Shown here: one piece after another, positions 5,265 to 12,428 of the stretch
Layout of the letters: the number at the start of each line of letters is the position of its first letter
Numbering within the stretch: position 1 is the first letter of the stretch
NCBI GenBank assembly: GCA_002315655.1
Contig: DCHO01000022.1
Coordinates: 1 to 13,791, forward strand
Direction: 5' to 3'
DNA from: Christensenella sp. UBA1750
GTDB lineage: Bacteria; Bacillota; Clostridia; Christensenellales; UBA1750
DNA: 13,791 nt
The notes under the pieces: generated by a model
What the model was told of the DNA's origin: nothing
Databases searched by the model: none
What the model saw: the letters and a program-made list of their open reading frames with translations, nothing else
Translations under genes and position numbers: made by a program

Positions 5265-8126
5265 ATGGGACTGATTGAGAACAGAATGAAGCGATTTGTG
5301 CGGCTGGGTGATGAGGTCGATCTGACGCTGATCGGCGGCAAGGAGCTGCGCGGCAAGGTTGTGGATTATCTGGAAGACGGCCTGCTGGTCAATGAGAACG
5401 GTTTTGATCGCCCTGTTGTGTTTGCGGGTATTGCGACCTATGTACCGACGGCAGTTGTGCGCCGCGAGATCGAGAGAAAAGAAAAAGAGATCGTCAAAAA
5501 GGCTGAAACGGAGCCGGCGGCGGAAAAGCCTGCCGTTACTGAAAATGCGGCGGCAGAGGCCGTGAAGGCGCCCGCTGCGGAGGAAAAGACCGAGGAAGCC
5601 CCTGCGCAGAAGGCTGTCGAGGCTGTAGCTGTTGAAGCGAAGAAGACCGAAGAACCTGAAATCGAGACGGTGGAGGAGGCGGACGGGTGGATCACCCGCT
5701 ATGATACCGTCGCGTCTGTCGGCGCGATTCTCTCCGGCGAGCATGAAATTCTCTTTGGCGTTGCCGATGTGATGGATCAGGCGCTGGTGGACACGCTTTC
5801 CGCATGGATGAGCAAGCCTCAGCCGGTGCGCTTTTCCTGCCACAAAAACGGCAATTTGATGACCGCGAAGATGATCACCGGGCGCATCCCGGAGGATGCC
5901 GAAGGCACGCCCGCGAAAAACGAGGTCAAGGACGACGATTCCCGCTACGGCTTTGGCGAGATTCTGTATTATGACAAGAAGGAAGGCTACGGCAAGGCCA
6001 AGGACGGCGAGAAGAAGTTCATCTTCAAGCGCGACGATGTTTCCTCGGACAAGCTGTGGCAGGAGATCGTGCGGGCGGGGAACACCTGCGGCATCAAGAT
6101 CGCCTTCACCGTGAAGGACGGAAAATATAAGGAGATCCGCGAGATCGAGGCGGCTGTCACCCCCGATCAGGTCGTGACCCCCGACTTTACCGCGCCCATT
6201 CTCCCCGCATCCCCCGAGGAGGATGTGAACCCCAATGCGAAGGACGTCTTTACCGACGGCACCGTGATGGAGGACGGAATCCGCAAGGGTCGCGTCATGT
6301 TCTACAATGTGGATAAGTTCTTCGGACGCATTGCGGAGGAGGGCAGCATTGAGAAATACTATTTCCGCGCAAACGATGTGATGCAGAAGAGTCTGCTGGA
6401 CTATTTATCCAAGCAGGCGGTTGTGACCAATGTGGAAGTGACCTTCTCGGTCAAGACCCTGACCACCGGCAAGACCGCCGCCGGCCGTGTGCGCTGGAAC
6501 GGCGCACCCAAAAAGCCGGAGGAAACAAAAAAAGCGGAAGAAAAGCCTGCCCCTGCGAAGGTTCAGCCAACCGGTGAACCCCCAAGGCCTGCCGCGCCGA
6601 CGGCAAAGCCGCTGGATAATGTGTATCTTGTAAATCTGATGAAGCTCTGGGGCGTGAACGAGGAAGAACTCAAGCACCGTCTGCTGGTGCAGGCGCAGAG
6701 AAGCACCGGCAGCCTTAAGGACGAGATTCTGATGGAGCTTTCGGCACTGGCGGAATACACCCGTTCCGGGCGCGACGAAGCCATTTTATCCGTGTTGCAG
6801 AACCATGCCGGCGGCGGGGTTGACCGTCTGCCCGGGTTTTTGAGCACCGCCGGATATGATGCGGCGGAAATGTTTGACACCTTGACTTCCCTGTTCGCCA
6901 TCTCGCCCAACGCCTGCGGCCGGGTGTGCGGCCTCATTGCCGCCGATGCGGACGCGGTGACGCTGCGCGGAGAGATTCTGAAACGCTTAGGCTCCGTGCC
7001 GGAAAACGCGGCGGGGCTGCAGGCCATCTGGATGCCCGCTGTGGAGGCGGAAAAGGCGAAACACGATTATGCCAACATTCCCTACACGGCAGAGAATCTG
7101 GAAAAGCTGGATGTCAACCACGCCTATGCGAACTTTTTAAAGTGGGTGGAGTTTGATCCCAACGGCGAGCGGAGCGACGAGGAAAAAATCGCATTGCGCA
7201 ATGAGATCCATGAAATCGTGGAGGAGATTCGCAAAAAGCCCGAGCGCATGGCGGTGGAATGGATCATTCCGAAGCTGAATAACCTTGTGGCGGTACTCAG
7301 TGATCAGGCACCCGGGATGCGCGCACTGTGCGCGGTGGAATCCGACGGGAAGCGCTACGTCTGCGGCGAGATCGAAGGAAATCTGACAAACGCAAAGGTG
7401 ACTCTGATGGACATGGAGCTTGCCTTGGGCGAAATCAAGGAGCGGAGGAAGTTCATCTTCCCCTGCGAGGAAAAGGACTGTGAGCTTACCGTGTCTTATT
7501 CGGGCGGCAGCTTCACCAAGACCCTCTCTTTTGAGGATAATTTCTCCGCACAGGAAATGGACACGCAGAAGACGCTGAACGCTCTGAGTGAGGCAAGCAA
7601 TGTGGTGATGTGCGGCGGAGAAAATATTCCCGGCTTTTTGCTGGAAACCTTTGAAGCGGATGACAGCATCATTTCCGTGCCGCTGGGGCAGGTAAATTCC
7701 GTGAGGGAAGTATCACTGCGGGCAGTACAGGAGACCCCAAAGGTGTTTGGAAAGACATTCGGACAGTCTGTGAGTCTGATTATGGGTTTCAAGAATATGG
7801 ACTATGAGAGCATGACAGATCGGCAGCTTGATGAAAATGCTGTGGAAGCGGCACGCTTCTTTGACGACATGAAGACCGTGCATGAGGAGATGCGCGACAA
7901 GACTGTTGTCTACTCTGCAACGATTGTGGGCTCTCTGCAGGATTTCATTGCGCGACTGCCCCTAATCGAGACCGATGCGGTCAAGCGTGTGCTCATTGTA
8001 AAGAACGCATCCCTTGATCTTGGAATGGCAAAGCTGGTGGAGCGCGTGGACGCCACGCCGGTTTCCGCCTTAAAGTGCGCCGGGTACAACGTTTCCAACG
8101 TTGCCGTGTTTGAAAAACAGGAGTAA
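5265..8126 (+). CDS. Unrecognised 953-residue protein with Hfq/Sm-like and triple cold-shock-like modules
   Basis: I do not recognise a named family for the whole protein. No signal peptide or membrane helix is visible. Seen in order: residues 13-61 look like an Sm/Hfq fold (GDEVDLTLIGG, KELRGKVVDYLED, VVFAGIATYVP). Residues 64-138 are a low-complexity Ala/Glu/Lys linker. Three diverged repeats at 140-205, 226-295 and 338-411 share the pattern Y-D, G-x-I, a Phe- or Tyr-containing strand, D-V, then V-x-F and a closing Ile or Val, as in cold-shock/OB barrels. A Lys/Pro linker covers 412-450, a helical region about 451-680, a probable beta-sandwich about 685-757, and an unknown mixed region to 953. 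No Walker A or obvious catalytic motif is seen; Gly-rich CGGENIPG at 783-790 lacks the Lys-Ser/Thr. ATG 5265 is chosen for AGGAGG 5 bases ahead; ATG 5217 precedes the transcript start. It heads the operon, 8 bases before rqcP. RNA binding is my inference. Confidence 0.7.
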   Translation: MGLIENRMKRFVRLGDEVDLTLIGGKELRGKVVDYLEDGLLVNENGFDRPVVFAGIATYVPTAVVRREIERKEKEIVKKAETEPAAEKPAVTENAAAEAVKAPAAEEKTEEAPAQKAVEAVAVEAKKTEEPEIETVEEADGWITRYDTVASVGAILSGEHEILFGVADVMDQALVDTLSAWMSKPQPVRFSCHKNGNLMTAKMITGRIPEDAEGTPAKNEVKDDDSRYGFGEILYYDKKEGYGKAKDGEKKFIFKRDDVSSDKLWQEIVRAGNTCGIKIAFTVKDGKYKEIREIEAAVTPDQVVTPDFTAPILPASPEEDVNPNAKDVFTDGTVMEDGIRKGRVMFYNVDKFFGRIAEEGSIEKYYFRANDVMQKSLLDYLSKQAVVTNVEVTFSVKTLTTGKTAAGRVRWNGAPKKPEETKKAEEKPAPAKVQPTGEPPRPAAPTAKPLDNVYLVNLMKLWGVNEEELKHRLLVQAQRSTGSLKDEILMELSALAEYTRSGRDEAILSVLQNHAGGGVDRLPGFLSTAGYDAAEMFDTLTSLFAISPNACGRVCGLIAADADAVTLRGEILKRLGSVPENAAGLQAIWMPAVEAEKAKHDYANIPYTAENLEKLDVNHAYANFLKWVEFDPNGERSDEEKIALRNEIHEIVEEIRKKPERMAVEWIIPKLNNLVAVLSDQAPGMRALCAVESDGKRYVCGEIEGNLTNAKVTLMDMELALGEIKERRKFIFPCEEKDCELTVSYSGGSFTKTLSFEDNFSAQEMDTQKTLNALSEASNVVMCGGENIPGFLLETFEADDSIISVPLGQVNSVREVSLRAVQETPKVFGKTFGQSVSLIMGFKNMDYESMTDRQLDENAVEAARFFDDMKTVHEEMRDKTVVYSATIVGSLQDFIARLPLIETDAVKRVLIVKNASLDLGMAKLVERVDATPVSALKCAGYNVSNVAVFEKQE

Positions 8127-8134
8127 AATTAACC

Positions 8135-8377
8135 ATGAGACTGGATAAATATCTGAAGGTCTCCCGCATCATAAAGCGGCGCACCGTGGCCAACGATGCC
8201 GCCGATGCGGGGCGTGTGACCGTGAACGGCAAGCCCGCCAAGGCTTCCTACGAGGTCAAGGTGGGGGACGTCATCGAGATTCGGTTCGGGGAGAAGCTGT
8301 CGAAGTATGAAGTGCTGAATGTGCAGGACAACGTGGGCAAGGCGGCAGCAAATGACCTGTACCGCGCAATACCATGA
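8135..8377 (+). CDS. rqcP: S4-domain RNA-binding protein RqcP (YabO/Hsp15 family)
   Basis: An 80-residue, basic, single S4 domain. It starts MRLDKYLKVSRIIKRRTVANDAADAGRVTVNGK and continues VKVGDVIEIRFGEK, close to what I recall of B. subtilis YabO, now RqcP. RqcP binds 50S subunits carrying stalled peptidyl-tRNA and works with RqcH in adding Ala tails during ribosome-associated quality control. The RqcH partner is not in this window. The ribosome binding site AGGAG (8119-8123) overlaps the end of the preceding gene, 11 bases before the ATG, and the stop overlaps the ispDF start (ATGA), so it is tightly embedded in the operon. Length fits the family. Confidence 0.9.
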   Translation: MRLDKYLKVSRIIKRRTVANDAADAGRVTVNGKPAKASYEVKVGDVIEIRFGEKLSKYEVLNVQDNVGKAAANDLYRAIP

Positions 8378-9522
8378 GCAAAAATATAGCCGTCCTTGTG
8401 GCGGCAGGAAAAGGAACACGCATGGGGGCAGAGATCAACAAGGTCTTTCTGCCCCTTTGCGGTAAGCCCGTGCTTTGGCACACCGTTGCCGCCTTTGAGA
8501 ATGCGAAATCCATAGACGGCATTGTTCTTGTGTGCGCACAAAACGAAACAGAGACCGTGAAGGGCATCATGGAGGGCTTTTCCAAGGTGCTGTGCGTCGT
8601 CCCCGGCGGGGCAACCCGGCAGGAGAGTGTGGAAAACGGGCTTTCCGCGCTGCCGGAGGATGCCGGCATTGTGCTGGTGCAGGACGGGGCAAGGCCGCTG
8701 ACCACGGCTTTATTGATTGAAAAATGCGTGCAGGCTGTGCAAGAGCATGGGTCTGCGGTGGCCTGCGGACGGGTCGTTGACACCATAAAAACCGAACAAA
8801 ACGGGCTTGTGGAAAGCACGCTTGACCGAAACACCCTGCGGGCTGTGCAGACGCCGCAGGGCTTTGCCGTAGATGCGCTGAAAAAGGCCTATGCGCAGGC
8901 AAGACTTCGCGGTTTGCAGGTAACGGACGATGCAGGCGTTATGGAAGCGGCAGGATTTTCCGTGCATCTTGTCGAAAATACGGAGAACAATCTGAAGATC
9001 ACCACGCCGGAGGATCTGGTTCTGGCGGAGGCGATTTTAAGGGAGCGGAACGGAAACATGGGAATGCCGAGCGTTGGAAGCGGCTACGATGTGCACAGGC
9101 TCAAGGAGGGGCGCAAGCTCATCCTCTGCGGGGTTTCTGTGCCCTTTGAAAAGGGGCTGGACGGGCACTCCGACGCGGATGTGGCGGTGCACGCGCTGAT
9201 GGATGCGCTGCTGGGCGCGGCGGGGCTGGGCGACATCGGGCGGCTTTTCCCGGACAACGACCCGAAATATGAGGGCATTGATTCAATGCTTCTGCTGGAA
9301 ACTGTAATTAAGAAGCTTTCCGGGCGTAAAATCGTTAATGCGGATGTGACCATTATCGCCCAGAGGCCGAAGCTCATGCCCTACATTCCGCAGATGGTGA
9401 AGCGGCTTTCCGAGGCCATGCCGGGAACGCTGATCAACGTGAAAGCGACCACGACGGAGCATTTGGGCTTTGAGGGGCGCGGCGAGGGCATTGCGGCACA
9501 GGCGGTCGTGATGCTATGGTAA
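8374..9522 (+). CDS. ispDF: Bifunctional MEP cytidylyltransferase / MECDP synthase (IspDF fusion)
   Basis: 382 residues carrying two non-consecutive steps of the MEP isoprenoid pathway: IspD makes CDP-ME from MEP and CTP, and IspF cyclises CDP-ME 2-phosphate to MEcPP. The IspD half (about 1-227) shows AAGKGTRMG (10-18), LVQDGARPL (101-109), TPQGF (160-164) and TDDA (184-187). The IspF half (about 230-382) shows GYDVH with metal ligands Asp239 and His241, His273 in DGHSDADVAVHALMDALLGA, LFPDNDP, and TTTEHLGFEGRGEGIAAQAV at the end. Spacing from Asp239 to His273 equals that of Asp8 to His42 in E. coli IspF. The frame is continuous through the junction ERNGNMGMP, so this is a true fusion; Met229 could in principle serve as an internal start. 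IspE, the intervening step, is not here. It overlaps rqcP by four bases and mutY by seven. Confidence 0.96.
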   Translation: MSKNIAVLVAAGKGTRMGAEINKVFLPLCGKPVLWHTVAAFENAKSIDGIVLVCAQNETETVKGIMEGFSKVLCVVPGGATRQESVENGLSALPEDAGIVLVQDGARPLTTALLIEKCVQAVQEHGSAVACGRVVDTIKTEQNGLVESTLDRNTLRAVQTPQGFAVDALKKAYAQARLRGLQVTDDAGVMEAAGFSVHLVENTENNLKITTPEDLVLAEAILRERNGNMGMPSVGSGYDVHRLKEGRKLILCGVSVPFEKGLDGHSDADVAVHALMDALLGAAGLGDIGRLFPDNDPKYEGIDSMLLLETVIKKLSGRKIVNADVTIIAQRPKLMPYIPQMVKRLSEAMPGTLINVKATTTEHLGFEGRGEGIAAQAVVMLW

Positions 9523-10496
9523 TCATGGAAAAGCTGCTGCCCTGGTTCTATGCGAACAAGCGTGACCTGCCCTGGCGGCACACAAACGACCCGTACCGAA
9601 TCTGGGTGTCGGAAATTATGCTGCAACAGACGCGAGTGGAGGCGGTGATTCCCTATTATCATCGCTTCTTGGAGGCGCTGCCGGACGTTTCCGCGCTGGC
9701 GGAGGCGGAGGAAGAAGTCCTTCTCAAATTGTGGGAAGGACTTGGGTATTATTCACGGGTGCGCAATATGCAGAAGGCCGCAAAGCTGGTTGCGGAGCGG
9801 GGCGGCTTCCCGAAAACGGCGGAGGAACTGAAAGCATTGCCGGGGTTCGGGGACTATACCTCCGGGTCGGTGTCCTCCATTGCCTTTGGGTACAGGACAC
9901 CTGCGGTGGACGGGAATGTGCTGCGGGTGTTTGCGCGGCTGAACTGCGAGGAAAACGACATAGGAAGTCCTATGGTGAAGAAAAAGTGCGCCGCGTGGGT
10001 GACGGACAATATGCCGGAAAACGCGCACCCCGGGGACTGCAATCAGGCCTTGATGGAGCTGGGGGCGTGCGTTTGCACCCCGAAAAGTCCGAAGTGCGAA
10101 GGATGCCCCTTGCAGAAGGACTGCGGGGCGTATCAGGAGGACGCAGTGCAGGATTTCCCCGTGAAGGCACCCAAAGGGCAGAAGGCTGTGGAGGAATTTG
10201 CCGTATATTTATTGATTCAGAACGGAAAAATACTGGTGCGCAAGCGTCCCGAAAAGGGGCTGCTGGCGGGACTGTACGAGTTCCCGCACCACATTGATGC
10301 AAAAAATGTGAAAATAACGGAAAAGGTGTGCGAGGTTAAGCACGTTTTCACCCATAAAATCTGGCTGATGCACGGCGTTTTTGCCGAAAGCAAGGGAAAT
10401 ATCGAAGGAATCTGGGTGGACGCGGAGGAGCTGAACCGCCTGCCGATGGCGTCCGCGATGGAACGGTTCCGGGGGCTTGTATTGGAAAAGGGGTAA
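9516..10496 (+). CDS. mutY: A/G-specific adenine DNA glycosylase MutY
   Basis: Removes adenine mispaired with 8-oxoguanine, preventing G-to-T transversions. The 326-residue protein has all family marks: LPWR (18-21), WVSEIMLQQT with catalytic Glu33, the helix-hairpin-helix LPGFGDYTSGSVSSIAFG (108-125), VDGNV with catalytic Asp132, and the [4Fe-4S] loop Cys187-x6-Cys194-x2-Cys197-x5-Cys203 (CTPKSPKCEGCPLQKDC). A Nudix-like C-terminal domain follows from about 224 (EEFAVYLLIQNGKILVRKRPEKGLLAGLYEFP), used for 8-oxoG recognition. Two in-frame starts are possible, ATG 9516 inside the ispDF end and ATG 9525 just after its stop. Neither has a strong Shine-Dalgarno site, so re-initiation from ispDF is likely. 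Slightly shorter than E. coli MutY but complete. Confidence 0.96.
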   Translation: MVIMEKLLPWFYANKRDLPWRHTNDPYRIWVSEIMLQQTRVEAVIPYYHRFLEALPDVSALAEAEEEVLLKLWEGLGYYSRVRNMQKAAKLVAERGGFPKTAEELKALPGFGDYTSGSVSSIAFGYRTPAVDGNVLRVFARLNCEENDIGSPMVKKKCAAWVTDNMPENAHPGDCNQALMELGACVCTPKSPKCEGCPLQKDCGAYQEDAVQDFPVKAPKGQKAVEEFAVYLLIQNGKILVRKRPEKGLLAGLYEFPHHIDAKNVKITEKVCEVKHVFTHKIWLMHGVFAESKGNIEGIWVDAEELNRLPMASAMERFRGLVLEKG

Positions 10497-10502
10497 TAAA
10501 AT

Positions 10503-11054
10503 ATGAATGAGGTTATGGAGCTGTTGGAGAAGTTCCAGCACGGGTATTCCGAGCGGAATCTGTCCAAGGCAGAGGAATTTATCCAAGAAGTTTTTGTGAA
10601 GGACGAGCCGGTATACTACGGGCCGTCCCCTGCGGAGCAGTGCGTGGGCGCGGGGCGCATCATGCGGCTCATCGGCTACGATTGGACGGTGTGGGGCGAC
10701 CTTAAATTGGACTTTGACTCGCTGGTGTGCCACGAATACGGCGATGCGGCGGACTTTGTGATGACGGGCTGCGTGGATTGGGTCATTGACAAGGATACCT
10801 TTTTGAACCGCGCCATGATGGATGTGAAGGACTTGGTGCTGCGGGGCGGAAACCCGGAGCAGCTGCTTAACACGCTTTCCGACCTATCCTCAAAAATGCT
10901 GATGGAGGCCGGGCGCGGGGAGGAGCACATTCTCCCCATTCGCTTGTCCGGCATGGCGGTGCGCGAGGACGGGAAGATGAGAATCTCCCACCTGCATCTG
11001 TCCTATCCCACGCAGAATTATCCTGATTGCAGGATTTATCGGGATTCCGTGTAA
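10503..11054 (+). CDS. NTF2/SnoaL-like domain protein of unknown function
   Basis: 183 residues, soluble, no signal peptide. The first 130 residues look like an NTF2/SnoaL-like fold: an opening helix pair (LLEKFQHGYSERNLSKAEEFI), a FVKDEPVYYGPSPAEQCVGAGRI segment, then the strongly characteristic YDWTVWGDLKLD and a strand DFVMTGCVDW. After an intervening helical stretch the chain ends in strands (IRLSGMAVREDGKMRISHLHLSYP) that would close the cone. Such domains serve as ketosteroid isomerase-like enzymes or ligand-binding modules, and the sequence gives no substrate. AAGGGG lies about 9 bases before the ATG and the gap to mutY is 6 bases, so it is the last gene of this operon. No functional link to its neighbours is evident. 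Confidence 0.65.
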   Translation: MNEVMELLEKFQHGYSERNLSKAEEFIQEVFVKDEPVYYGPSPAEQCVGAGRIMRLIGYDWTVWGDLKLDFDSLVCHEYGDAADFVMTGCVDWVIDKDTFLNRAMMDVKDLVLRGGNPEQLLNTLSDLSSKMLMEAGRGEEHILPIRLSGMAVREDGKMRISHLHLSYPTQNYPDCRIYRDSV

Positions 11055-11195
11055 ATGATGCTTTTGATCCGCCGGATTTTCTGATTTGGTGGATTTTTGA
11101 TTACAGGAGGAAGGATCGGGAAGCCTGTTGAGCGGAAAGTCTCGGGAAGGATTTGCGTGCCGGGAATCGTCTTTTTGCAGCCGCACGATCTGTCT

Positions 11196-11243
11196 AAAAC
11201 AGCAACAGAGATAAAAAGTTGTCTCTGTGCTGTTTTTTCTTTT
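11196..11243 (+). terminator. Rho-independent terminator of the rqcP-ispDF-mutY operon
   Basis: AAAACAGCAACAGAGA (11196-11211) pairs with TCTCTGTGCTGTTTT (11222-11236). The stem is 15 bp with a single bulged A and a 10-base loop. The second arm merges into a T-rich tail (TTTTTTCTTTT, 11233-11243). It is very stable and well placed to end the operon. Confidence 0.88.
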
Positions 11244-11268
11244 CACGGGCGGATTTCTGTGATATACT
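11240..11268 (+). promoter_or_regulatory. Promoter for mrnC-thyX-rlmB-rae1
   Basis: -10 box TATACT (11263-11268) with a TG extension at 11260-11261. The -35 box TTTTCA (11240-11245, four of six consensus positions) lies exactly 17 bases upstream. The start would be near 11275, leaving a leader of about 30 bases before ATG 11306. The -35 element lies in the T-tract of the preceding terminator. Confidence 0.65.
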
Positions 11269-11305
11269 ATACATGGATAATTTCGGCTTTTGCGGGAGGA
11301 AATTC

Positions 11306-11680
11306 ATGACAAAGCAGCAGATTCTGGCACTCAACGGCGTGCAGCTCGCCTTCATCGGGGACACAGTTTATGACCTGTATGTCCGGGAAGATGTGCTGAT
11401 GAGCGGAGAAGCCGTCAAATTCCTGCAAAAGAAGGCCTCCTCCCGGGTCAACGCCGGGGCGCAGGCGATTGCCTTTGACAAGATATTGCCGTATCTTTCC
11501 GAGGAGGAGAGCAACGTGGCGCGGCGCGGCCGGAACGCACACTCCCGCCCGCCGAAAAACCAGAACCCCGGGGATTATTCCAAAGCCACCGCCTTGGAGG
11601 CGCTGTTTGGCTACCTGTATTTGACCGACAACAAAGCGCGGCTGGATGAGCTAGTCGCACTGATTCGCAGGGAGGACTGA
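11306..11680 (+). CDS. mrnC: Mini-ribonuclease III (MrnC)
   Basis: 124 residues: an RNase III catalytic domain without a dsRNA-binding domain. Mini-III matures the ends of 23S rRNA, assisted by ribosomal protein L3. Visible motifs are LAFIGDTVYDLYVRE with catalytic Asp19, RRGRNAHSRPPKN (73-85), and the second acidic motif TALEALFGYLYL with Glu98. The length is typical. ATG 11306 is chosen because GGGAGGA lies 5 bases ahead. An upstream GTG at 11219 in the same frame lies inside the terminator and before the promoter, so it cannot be the start. It leads a four-gene run and is 6 bases from thyX. Confidence 0.95.
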   Translation: MTKQQILALNGVQLAFIGDTVYDLYVREDVLMSGEAVKFLQKKASSRVNAGAQAIAFDKILPYLSEEESNVARRGRNAHSRPPKNQNPGDYSKATALEALFGYLYLTDNKARLDELVALIRRED

Positions 11681-11686
11681 AAAACC

Positions 11687-12421
11687 ATGGCAGAACAACA
11701 TCTGAACGTGAAATTGCTGGCACACACCCCCGACACGGAAAAGGTCATTTCCATGGCGTCCCGCACCTGCTATTCGCCGCTGGACTTGGAAGGGCTGGAA
11801 GACAAGGTGGATGCCGCGGACAACGCCGCCTACATCCGCCGGGTGGTGGCCTCCGGGCACACCTCCGTCATCGAGCACGCCTCCTTCACCTTCGGCATCG
11901 AGGGCGTATCCAGAACGCTGCTGGCGCAGATCACCCGGCACCGTATGGCCTCCTTCTCGGTGCAGAGCCAGCGGTATGTGTCTGTGGAGGGCGCGGAGGT
12001 CTTTGACTACATCGTGCCGCCGCGCATCGCCGCTTTGGGCGAGGAAGCGCAGGAAAAGTTCCTCTCCCAGATGAAGACCATGCAGAGCTGGTATGACGGC
12101 TGGATGGAAGCCCTTGGCGCGGATGCCGCCGAGGATGCCCGGTTCGTGCTTCCCGGTGCCGCCGCCACCAGAATTGTGATGACGATGAACGCCCGGGAGC
12201 TATTGCATTTCTTCTCCCTGCGGATGTGCACCCGCGCCCAGTGGGAGATCCGCGAACTGGCGTGGCAGATGTATCAACTGGTCTATCCCCTTGCGCCGTC
12301 CGTGTTCGGCTACGGCGGGCCCGGCTGCTGTTTGAAGGGCTGCCCCGAGGGCAAGCGTACCTGCGGAAAAGCAGCGGAAGTCAAGGCACGCATCGAGAAC
12401 ATCCGAAACCCGAAAGGATGA
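11687..12421 (+). CDS. thyX: FAD-dependent thymidylate synthase ThyX
   Basis: Makes dTMP from dUMP using methylene-tetrahydrofolate, NAD(P)H and FAD. The 244-residue protein carries the ThyX motif RHRxxSxxxxSxR exactly, as RHRMASFSVQSQR at residues 84-96, preceded by SGHTSVIEHASFTFGIEGVSR and followed by the C-terminal substrate region around RMCTRAQWEIRELA. The tail GPGCCLKGCPEG through Cys226 holds four cysteines (214, 215, 219, 226); I recall similar tails in clostridial ThyX, perhaps a metal or redox site, with no role known to me. AGGGAGG lies 11 bases upstream, overlapping the end of mrnC. ThyX lets the cell make thymidylate without ThyA and spares reduced folate. Confidence 0.96.
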   Translation: MAEQHLNVKLLAHTPDTEKVISMASRTCYSPLDLEGLEDKVDAADNAAYIRRVVASGHTSVIEHASFTFGIEGVSRTLLAQITRHRMASFSVQSQRYVSVEGAEVFDYIVPPRIAALGEEAQEKFLSQMKTMQSWYDGWMEALGADAAEDARFVLPGAAATRIVMTMNARELLHFFSLRMCTRAQWEIRELAWQMYQLVYPLAPSVFGYGGPGCCLKGCPEGKRTCGKAAEVKARIENIRNPKG

Positions 12422-12428
12422 TTTATAA

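Larger units (their letters stand above)
11055..11305 (+). other. Intergenic region between the NTF2-like gene and mrnC
   Basis: About 250 bases without a credible gene. At 11067-11094 a weak hairpin (ATCCGCC with GGTGGAT, one G-T pair, 14-base loop) is followed by five T and may help end the upstream operon. Positions 11099-11190 hold an isolated AGGAGGAAGG purine run with no suitable start codon and nothing else I can name. The far end carries the strong terminator and the mrnC promoter listed separately. Confidence 0.6.

Noticed and set aside
5485..5678. Ala/Glu/Lys-rich stretch looking like a tandem repeat
   Set aside because: No regular period at the DNA level; it is a low-complexity flexible linker between domains, like the Lys/Pro linker further on.
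4557..5843. Long minus-strand frame of about 428 codons across the GH78 end and the next gene
   Set aside because: It crosses a terminator and promoter, has low-complexity Arg/Leu/His composition typical of antisense shadow frames, and conflicts with two well-supported plus-strand genes.
11097..11309. Small 70-codon plus frame between the NTF2-like gene and mrnC
   Set aside because: It runs through the strong terminator and the mrnC promoter, has no ribosome binding site before its TTG start, and resembles no protein.
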